Below are positions 55,868 through 64,000 of a stretch of DNA of 64,000 nt, piece after piece (positions within the stretch are counted from its first letter, which is position 1; every line of letters starts with the position of its first letter). A model generated the notes under the pieces. It saw nothing but the letters and a program-made list of their open reading frames with translations, made no database searches and had not been told where the DNA came from. The translations under genes were made by a program, and so were the position numbers. Source of the DNA: Diploscapter coronatus (Eukaryota > Nematoda > Chromadorea > Rhabditida > Rhabditidae); assembly GCA_964036155.1 (NCBI GenBank), contig OZ038422.1, positions 41,377,201 through 41,441,200 on the forward strand. Reading direction: 5' to 3'.

Positions 55868-58800
55868 ATGCGGTCGCCGGATCGGATGACTTTGGCGATA
55901 TTCTTCGGGATTCTGGCCCTATTAGGCATGGTTGATTCTGATTTTGAAATTTTGATAATTTGATAAGAAATGGTGATTCCGTGGCATATCACCTTTTATT
56001 GGCCTTCTAGTTTTGACTTGAAAGAGATGTTTCATCGAAATTCAAACGAAGAAAATAGGAAAATACGCAGTTGATCTTGAAAACTTGACTTTATTGCGAA
56101 AGACTTTAAAGAATCGATTTCTAGAAAAGATATGTTTCAATCAAGTGATTTAATGTATAGAAAAATTCGATAGTGGCACGTTGCATTTGCAAATTTTTTT
56201 CCTTAAATTATAAATAATCAATAAGTCGGTAAATTTTCCAGGCGACGCCGTCCTCCACCTGCCCTCAAATGAGGAAGCAAATTGTCCCCGAGGTTGCCGA
56301 TGCGAGCGAGTCAGCGTCACGTGCAGGGACGTCGGATTCAAAAACCCTGACGTTTTTCAGCAGGTGACTTGTTCGTCGATAAAAACTATTTTAGATTTAA
56401 AAAATTGCACTTTTTTAGTTTCATTTTCAGCTCCACCAGCTAGCCTTTCCCCATCTCGACACGATCATCATGACCGGCAACAGCTTTGGGGACATGCGAG
56501 AGGGACTGTTTCCGGAAGGTAACTAACGTTGTTGGTTTAATTGCCCTAATTATCTTCACTTAATTATCCCAAATATTCTAATTTTCAGGTGACGAGCACA
56601 CCAGCGTCACACTCCTGAATCTGACGTCTAATGGCATCAAGGCGATAGCCAAGGAGACGTTCCAACAGACACCCAACGTGGAATTCCTGTACCTCAACGA
56701 CAACAACATTCTCTCGACGGCAGATGTCAATCCATTTGGACCATTGAAAAAGTCATATTTCCCTTTTATTGGAATTTTAACGCATTTGCTTTCAAGGAAA
56801 CGCCTAATTTTGAAACATTTACTGATAGACATTTTTTAAACACACCATCAAACATTCATTTATACGCATTCATTGAAATTATCTTTGATTTTGAAAAAAA
56901 AAAAACGTTAATTGACTTAGATGCCAACAAAACTATTGATTTTTACTAGCATCTCATATTGTATCGGTCAAATGAAGTGAAAGTTCATGTGTTAAAGAGT
57001 GCCACTGTGAGAAATGCGCGCAAAGAGGAGGCTAAGCGCAGAAAAAGAAGAGTCAGTGGGGGACAATGGAAAGAGTGGTACGCACTTTTCTCTGCGTCTC
57101 TCGCTATTTTTCAACACACGAACTTTCATTTCACTTGACCGAAACAATATAAAATAACTGAAATTGAAACTTATCAAAAACATCTTTAGGCTTCGCAATC
57201 TCTACATGAAGAAGGCTCTGGGTCGTCGGTCTCCGAAGTCCAAGTCTGAGCTTCTGTCCGTCCTATTCAGCACCGACCACACTAACGAATTCATCGATTT
57301 GACGCTTATCGACCTGTCTGAGAACGATATCGGCATCATTCATCCGGAGACTTTTTGCAAGGTTGATTTTTCCACTTTTTTTGCTTTAAAAAGCTAATCC
57401 TTCGTTCAATAGAACGTCGTAAAATTTACCTCCTCTTATTCTCATCTTAGAACATATTGCATTTTTGAGAGAAAGCAATTGAATATTTTGTGTCATAGAA
57501 GAAAACTTCAAAATCGAATTTCTGCAATTTTATTTGAAACTTTTTAGATCAAAGGACTTCGGCGACTCGAGCTCCAAGACAACAAGCTCACCGAATTCGT
57601 CGTTTCGAAAAATTGTCTCGGCTCTTTGGAAGCCCTTATTTTGAGCGGGAATCAGATCAAGACGGTGATTTTCTTATTTTTGAAGAAGAAATCAAATGAT
57701 ATCGATTTTTAAATGGAAAAAACTAAAACTTGCATTTTTAGGAATGTTATTTCCAAAAAAACGATAACCATCGATTTTTGTAGATCCCCGTGGCCCTTTG
57801 GCAATCGCTCCCTTCACTGACTTCCCTGGACATCTCCAAAAATCCGCTTCAGTGTGATTGTCAACTGGAACCGTTCATCAAAATTGCCACCACCGAAAAT
57901 TTCGACTTTTTGAATCAGGTTCGATGTTTTTACTTGTAAAAATAACAATCAGACGGTTGGGACGTTTTCCACCTTCAAAAACTCAGTCATATCATCTATC
58001 TCGTCCTATTATTAAGGATAGTAATTGCAAGGTTGACTAAAATAATTCACATCGCATAAAAGATATTTACGGTGGAAAACGTCCCAAATATGTGACAACA
58101 ATCTAATTATTTAAAAAAAAGCCCCTTTTGACTTTAAGAAATTAATTTCCCACTTAGACAATATGTTTCACATAAACTGTATCTTTGACTTTTTTGAGGT
58201 GATATAATTTTACAGAGATGCGCAATAGCATGACGCAAAGAAATCAAGTAAAATTTCAGGAGAAAACCGTCTGTGATTCCCCACCCTCTCTGAAGGGGAA
58301 GCCGATTTTCGACATCAAAAATGACCTCTGCAAAAATCCGACTTCCACATTTGGAACGATCCTTTTGTTGCTGCTTATTGGAGGCGCAGGTAACTGAAGA
58401 AAACTTGCCTCGGCTTTGCAAAATGCAAAAATAGGCCGTGCCCACTATCGATTTGCAGAACTGAATTCGCTGCACCGAATTCTCATTGTTCTTCACTTAT
58501 ACTGAATGAAAAAAATCGAAATTAGCAGAAAAGGAAGCAAGATAGTATCGAAATTCAAACCTCTAAGAATATTTTTCCCTTCTTCGAAAATCGATATTTT
58601 AATTTTTAGAAAACTGCAAAAAATGCTTATCTGTACCCTGAACTCTCATCTTTTTCTCAGCTCTTTCGAAAGATATGAATAGCTGTGCAGAGAAACAGAA
58701 GAAAAAGTTTGGCGCTTTAAAATAATCGCTCTCGAATTTCATAACAGCTTGTAAAGAGTCGGATTACTGCTAGCGATTTTCTTAGATATGAAGAGTCCAC

Positions 58801-59107
58801 ATTTTTTAAAAACATACTTTTTCTTCTTAAAATAGAAAAAATTTAATCTCTAAAGTTCATGATCTTCAAGAAGCTACAATCAAACTTTTTAAATTTATAT
58901 CTTTCATATATCTCGAAAACTTTCAAAGAAAAAAATTGAAAAAAAATGATAAAATAGGGAAAAAATACGAATTTTGAAATTTTAGTCCTATTTGTCTATC
59001 GTCACTACCGTAAGCGTCGCCCTCAACCGGTTAACTATTATTTCGGCTATGCCGGTCTAAATAACTCGGAATGTGACGATGAAAACGTTCGACCTGAGTT
59101 CGTCTAA
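55868..59107 (+). CDS. Leucine-rich-repeat single-pass membrane protein
   Basis: Nine exons: 55868-55925, 56242-56363, 56431-56518, 56589-56751, 57190-57361, 57548-57664, 57784-57918, 58260-58389, 58986-59107; 368 residues. Order of parts: signal peptide (MTLAIFFGILALLG), LRRNT cap (CPRGCRCERVSVTC), about five leucine-rich repeats (LNLTSNGIKAIAKETF, LYLNDNNILS, LRRLELQDNKLTEF, LEALILSGNQIKTIP), LRRCT cap (NPLQCDCQLEPF), a transmembrane helix (FGTILLLLLIGGAVLFVY) and a 40-residue tail with a basic stop-transfer (RHYRKRRP). This is the plan of a cell-surface adhesion or recognition protein; the partner is unknown. The first donor must be GC (TTAG then GCATGG) to keep frame. An upstream ATG exon (55681-55709, MPESPSESI) would join in frame at 55846 and extend the N-terminus by 16 residues. 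AATAAA lies near 59756. Confidence 0.85.
56956..57150. mobile_element. Hairpin element with 38 bp imperfect inverted arms
   Basis: Arms 56956-56993 and 57113-57150 pair with a handful of mismatches (left TCGGTCAAATGAAGTGAAAG, right complement of CTTTCATTTCACTTGACCG). The spacer holds a CTCTGCGTCTCTC element (57090-57102) and a purine block. The element occupies the intron 56752-57189 just before the exon beginning at 57190. It has no coding capacity. Confidence 0.65.
57950..58094 (+). mobile_element. MITE family A, copy 5
   Basis: CAGACGGTTGGGACGTTTTC at the left and GGTGGAAAACGTCCC at the right, with TATTAAGGATAGTAATTGCA inside, as in the other four copies. Located in the LRR-gene intron 57919-58259. 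AACAAT lies near both ends and might be a target duplication. Confidence 0.75.
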
Positions 59108-60268
59108 AACGTCGATATTCTCGCTAAAAATTTCGCCTCCTGTATTTTCACCAATTCACTGCCGACTCCTATTTGTAAAATTCACCAGCTCGTTTTCTTT
59201 TCTCACAACTCCTAACCCTAAAACCTGCTGAATTTTACAAGTAGGTAGTCATAATTAGCTGCCATTTTACAGGAAGCCCTAAAATTCACTACAACCTTGA
59301 CGATTTTGGTGGATTCATCTATTTTTCTATCCACTAACTTTCTACAGAACTTTTTAAAATTGATTTTGAAAATGTGCTATTTTAATCTCTAGCTATGGAG
59401 CATTTTATCGATTTTTCGAAATTTCTATGACTTTACCAAATCTCTTTATGTCTATCGCTTTCTCTCAAACTGTGATCTCAGGGGCTAAAATATTGATTTA
59501 TTGACTTGTTAAAATTTTACCAAAATTCAGCTAAATACGAGTATCTACGAGGTGCTAAGAATTTTATTTTGCAGAAGTTAATTTTCAGAGATTTATAATT
59601 TGTATTTTTTATGGAAAACGACTTATAAACTGCCATGATATTTATAGGGGAACGAGCTCAAATATTTTTCATTTATTCGAATCAAAAACGTTTATATCTC
59701 CGAGTGCATTTATAAAAATGCGGTTTATTTTATTTCATTGTGCATTTTTAAAATTAATAAATAGTTATACTACTTGAAAAAATAATTAGGTTTAAAGAAT
59801 GGCTATTTTCCATCTTTTTGCACCCTTTCACTCCCTATTTTGCGTCATCACTAAAACCTGCGTTTACACGCTCTTTGGGTCATTTTATGTTCGGCTACTT
59901 TCTTGAAATTTCGAGATTTCACTAATTATCCACCTGGTTATGCTAATTATCACCCGCTAATTACCCTGCCTTTACACCGCTCTAATCTCCATTTTATCGA
60001 TTTTCTTTCTCTTTCAAAAGCTCGATTTCTTCCATTGTCTCCACGCAATTATCCTCTAGTTATGCTAATTATCTCTCTAATCACTCAATTACCATTCTAT
60101 CATCACTTTGTCGTCTTCTATTCAACAAAATCCTTCAATTTCTTCAGAGCTCGCTTGTCATTTCGAGCTCTAGTTTCTTCGTTGACTACCTTTGTGTTAG
60201 CGTTAGTTGTCCTAATTATTTAGTTGATTGATCTAGTTACCTAATTAACTCTAATTAGAAGGTTCAAA
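59108..60268. promoter_or_regulatory. Intergenic region with a TAATTA-rich promoter array for the SPCS1 gene
   Basis: The first 800 bases are featureless and AT-rich, ending with AATAAA near 59756. From 59917 to 60262 there are about a dozen TAATTA/CTAATTAT units. A direct repeat is included: AATTATCCACCTGGTTATGC (about 59925) and AATTATCCTCTAGTTATGC (about 60049), each followed by TAATTATC. TAATTA is the core bound by homeodomain proteins, but similar units also fill short introns elsewhere in this window, so the array may be a compositional feature. ORF 59903-60223 is not coding-like. Confidence 0.4.
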
Positions 60269-61042
60269 ATGGACGGCTTTATCGCGATGCTGCCGCCGGC
60301 TCTGCGTCGTTGGTCGACGCACCACGATTTCGAGGGTCAGAAGCTCGCCGAGAAGATTTTCCAGGTTTCTATTCTTATTTGATTCTTTTTATTCGAATGT
60401 GTTTAGACGATCATGATCATCGCTGGAGTGGTCGGGTTCGGCGTCGGGACCTCGACTCAGGTATTATTTTTTCAAAAAAATCGAAAAATTTACAAAGGGA
60501 AAAAACTATTTAGCAACTCTCGCATGCGATCTACATTGTGCTCGGTGGTGCGGTGCTCGCCGCGCTCGTTGTCCTGCCTCCATGGCCCTTCCTCTTCAGA
60601 CAGCATCCCGTGGTGGTATGTTTTTTGTTTTATTTTTAACATTTTTCATTCACTTTTCTTAACGAAAGTTTTTAAAGATAATTCTTGTTAGAAAGTTGTG
60701 AAGCATAACACTTCTGATGATTTATCTATTCTTTGCATCTTTCCATTTACATTGAGACTCCGAGATCAAACTGGAAAATTCGTTGATTTTATAAACAAAA
60801 ATCTTCAAGCTTATAGAATCAATTCTACCAATGGAATTTCTGAGCACGCCATTTTTATTTTCTCATCCAAGCTCTAGATACACTGAAAATTCGGCGATTT
60901 CCTCGATTTTATTGAAATCTTGAAATTTAGACAAATTTTCTACAATGTTAAGAGTTTGATTTTTCAGTGGCAACCGGTTGGCGCCGATGCGACATCCGCT
61001 GGAGCCGCACCAGTCGCGAAGGAAACCAGAAAGAAGAAATAG
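60269..61042 (+). CDS. spcs-1: Signal peptidase complex subunit 1 (12 kDa)
   Basis: Four exons: 60269-60364, 60407-60460, 60514-60615, 60968-61042; 108 residues, near the family's ~100. SPCS1 is a noncatalytic ER membrane subunit of the complex that removes signal peptides. The sequence shows the conserved N-terminal region (STHHDFEGQKLAEKIFQ), a helical hairpin of two membrane segments (MIIAGVVGFGVGTSTQ and YIVLGGAVLAALVVL), the PPWPFLFRQHPVVWQP loop, and a short Lys-rich cytosolic tail ending KETRKKK. ATG follows an acceptor-like AATTAG. AATAAA at about 61111 is a good poly(A) signal. The Lon gene follows 353 bases later on the same strand, an arrangement I also recall in C. elegans. Confidence 0.95.
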
Positions 61043-61395
61043 AAGTCGAGAAATTTACAAAAGAAAAATCAGGAATAGCCTTTTCTGGGCTCTTATTTGA
61101 TACCAAATGGTAATAAAGTTGGTTTTCCTTTCGCCAAAAATCCAGTTTTTAAATTCTAAATACGGTATTTATTTTATCTTCAGGCTCGCTTAACTTATTA
61201 AAGAATAGTTATTTTCCACATTTCTGTGATTTTTTCAAAGATATTTTGTTTTGGTTTGGTTTGATTGTACAATACTCGGGAAGTGAGAATAATAAATTTC
61301 ATTTGGGGAAATGACTTGTTTGTATAAAGAAAAACTGTTCGAAGACAGTTTGATATTTGTACTTTTTCATTTTCGAAATTATCCGATTTTTCTAG

Positions 61396-63401
61396 ATGAG
61401 TAAAATATTCCAAGCGTCCAGTCGAATACTCTCCCCGGTGGCGGTTCGAGGGCAGATTCTATCGGCGAGGTAAAATTAACAAAAAATGTTTCAAATAGCT
61501 TATGAAACAGTGAGTTCTTTAGCTTTCAATTTTACATTGAATTTTATTTTCATTCTAAAAAGTTGGAACATATTTCGAGAAGCCTAGAAATATAAAATCG
61601 TCAATCCAATCTGGAGTCTGCGATTAGACATTTGAAAAAATGAAATTTTCAGATGCCACTCCCGCCGAGCTCTGTCCCTCGGCGCTCTGCCTTCATGCTC
61701 GTCATCTTTCACGAACCGGCCGATTCTGGTCAATCACAGGGTCAACTTCCAGCAGCAAAGTCTACGATTTTGCAGGTTTTTTTCAAAATTAAATAGACTT
61801 AGGGAGGGCGATCGTCAGGAACCCTTTGCTGCAATCTACCCGCAATAAATATATTTTCTCAGCAACTTTCTTTCTCTAACTTATCGTTAGCCAAGAAATC
61901 TAAGAATTGTCAATTTAAAAAAAAAATTATTTCAAAAATCCCATTTTTCAGTTCAAACGACAAAAAGTCTCCCGAGCAGGCAGAGGTTTCGGAGAAGGAA
62001 GATGCCTTGGAGGTCATTGATAATACGGAGGTGGGGGTTTTTTATTCAAAAACACAAAATAAAAATAACTTCCTCTATTAATGAAATTAGTGTAGCCTTT
62101 TCTCCAATTTTCAAGGATTATAAAAATCTCACTATCCTTACAGCTAAAATTAGGATGTTTCTTCTGAGGAAGATAAAAATTACTGTATCTTTTCCCTAAT
62201 TTAAAAATGACTTCTTTTCAGTCGATGACAACCGTCAAAATCCCAGACGTCTTTCCAAATGTGCCTCTCATCGCTATTAATCGATACCCCCTGTTTCCAG
62301 GATTCATCAAAAAAGTCGATGTTGGTTTTTTTTTTTTTAATTTTTACAAAAATTTTATTTGCATCACTTTAAAAGATCTTTTTAATTCATTTTTACCCTT
62401 TTTAAATTTCATTTTTAGCTCGTCAAAAGCGAATCTTTGAAGAACCTGATCAGAAAGCGACTGGAGATGAAGCAACCCTACGTGGGCGTATTTGTCAAAA
62501 AGGATGATGAGTGAGTTTAATTTTTTTCTTGAAAATAAAAAATGAAATGAAATGAGCTTCTTCAAAATTGATAGAAACGAAATAGTCATACTGCTGGTAG
62601 TATGTCTAGGCTCTTCTGCAACTGCAAAAATGTTTCGAATTCGTTTCAAATGCAATGGAAATTGAGTATTCTCCAAGTTGCTTGATACATACTGGACGTA
62701 AAATGGAGATATTAAAAATCATACAAAATTGATATGTTATGTTTCAAAAATCTTAAGATTTTCAATACTTCAAGTGTAATTTGATTATTATTGCTTTGAC
62801 TATAAATCTAAGAAAAAGGTCCCAGGAACAAGGCCGAGGCGATCACTTCGCTGTCCGAGATCTACAACGTGGGTTCGTTCGCGCACATCCTTGAGATGCG
62901 AGACGTCGGTCAGATCATCGAGCTTGTTCTCAGTGCGCATAGGAGGTGAGCTTTTGAATGTATTATTGCAATTCATCGTTGATTAAGATTCTATGTGTTT
63001 TCCCTTATAAAGAGATATTGTGAAACATACTATTTGCCAGTTCACATAGAAGATAGGTTTTTAAACTTTTTAATTGCCTACTACACACCTCAGACTAATC
63101 ATAAGCATGGCACTTGTCATATGCTTTATGTTGAAGCATACAAAGTCCATTTCGAGTTATTTTGAAAAAAAACTCATTCGTGTATCACTGAGATTGTGTG
63201 TTAAAATTTGTATAACATTTCTACTTGAAACTTATAAAAATCCTTTTTGTAAAAATTTGTTTAATTTTCAGAATCCGCATCGTCGAGTCGCTTGACGAGG
63301 AGACGACGACCAAAGTGGAGAAGTACAAGGTAAATTCGATTTTTTTTTTTTAAATAAACAATATTTCAGTCTATTTTTAACATAGAAAAATAATTAAAAT
63401 A

Positions 63402-63436
<35 letters not shown>

Positions 63437-64000
63437 TTGAGGTTTCTAATTTTCAGACCCTAAATGGGAGAAGAGCGGGCCGAAGGAAGTACGACAACCA
63501 GCTGAACGTGCCCTCCGAGGGCATGGAGGGAGGCTACGCGGAGACGCTATTCGCTGAGGACCCCGATCAACTCGACAAGAAGCAGAAGGAGGAGCCCAAG
63601 GACAAGGAAGAGAAGGAGGGAAAGAAGGTGGGGATTTAGAGCGTTTTATAAAGGCAATAAGATTGGAGTATTGGCACTCGTTAACCTCTAGGAATCGTGT
63701 TCGCATTGAAATTATCTAAGAAAATAGTCTAAATACTCATTTTCTGAAACATATAAATGTCGTTTTTTTTTTATTTTGCAACCTGATTAGACAATCTAAT
63801 GAACCTCATCACTTTGTCTTCTATAAATAGCATTTTTGAAACTTATCAATTTAATTCCTTTTAATCGAATCTGATTAAAACAAGCGGGTGAAATGTATCA
63901 TTTTTCTCTTAAATATCCTATTTTAAAATTTTTGGCAAAACTGGAATTTTCAGAGAATCGTGCTCGTGAAGACGGAGAACGTGATCGCCGAGCCCATTGT
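61396..64000 (+). CDS. lonp-1: Mitochondrial Lon protease, N-terminal part (runs off the window)
   Basis: Nine exons are visible: 61396-61469, 61653-61775, 61952-62030, 62222-62320, 62419-62510, 62826-62945, 63272-63329, 63457-63627, and 63954 to the edge. Lon is an ATP-dependent serine protease of the mitochondrial matrix that degrades oxidised proteins and binds mtDNA. The start MSKIFQASSRILSPVAVRGQ is rich in Arg and Ser and lacks acids, as expected of a mitochondrial targeting peptide. The Lon substrate-binding (LAN) domain follows: VPLIAINRYPLFPGFIKKVD, YVGVFVKKDD, IYNVGSFAHILEMRDVG, LVLSAHRRIRIVE. A charged insert (KKQKEEPKDKEEKEGKK) sits where animal LONP1 also has a variable charged linker. 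The AAA+ and protease domains lie beyond 64000. ATG abuts a TTTCTAG acceptor 353 bases after the SPCS1 stop, so it may be a downstream operon gene. Confidence 0.95.
63413..63437. repeat. TA dinucleotide microsatellite
   Basis: About twelve TA units run through the short intron between the Lon exons 63272-63329 and 63457-63627, preceded by an A-run. Likely length-variable among individuals. Confidence 0.85.

Noticed and set aside
1..64000. CRISPR arrays, rRNA genes, intact tRNA genes
   Set aside because: None seen; repeat spacing and sequence context are those of a nematode nuclear genome.

Overview
The window reads as nuclear DNA of a rhabditid (clade V) nematode. It is AT-rich, and its exons are short with G/C-rich third codon positions. 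Introns end in TTTCAG or TTTTAG, several start codons sit just behind a trans-splice-like acceptor, and the signal peptidase subunit and Lon genes are adjacent as I recall them on Caenorhabditis elegans chromosome I. There is no prokaryotic operon structure, rRNA gene or CRISPR array. All gene models were assembled by hand from splice signals and reading-frame continuity.

Layout. 2497-26396 (+): a 36-exon gene for an unrecognised, low-complexity protein of about 1,350 residues, with its 5' end outside or unseen and three candidate internal first exons. 26397-32432: a 6 kb gene-free region with purine/pyrimidine tracts. 32433-39669 (+): an Ala/Gln/Ser-rich protein ending in a RING-H2 domain. 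41426-43169 (+): prefoldin subunit 3. 44221-47364 (-): peptidylglycine alpha-hydroxylating monooxygenase, convergent with prefoldin. 49298-52787 (+): a DHHC palmitoyltransferase, followed closely by a small 108-codon ORF. 55868-59107 (+): a leucine-rich-repeat membrane protein. 60269-61042 (+): signal peptidase complex subunit 1. 61396 to the edge (+): the N-terminal part of mitochondrial Lon protease.

The genes do not form one pathway. Three touch the secretory or membrane system (PHM, DHHC, SPCS1) and two handle protein folding and turnover (prefoldin 3, Lon), but this is probably just synteny.

Much of the interest is in noncoding DNA. A nine-base signal, TGAAAC[A/C/T]TA, recurs about 30 times on both strands, only in introns and intergenic DNA. 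It shares the GTTTCA core of the Caenorhabditis 21U-RNA (piRNA) upstream motif, so the window may be a dispersed piRNA-producing domain. Purine/pyrimidine tracts carrying repeated ACTATTTCT lie before most gene starts and alternative first exons. Five copies of one ~140 bp MITE sit one each in introns of four genes (two in the first gene). Other hairpin elements include a 636 bp fold-back with tRNA-like pol III boxes.
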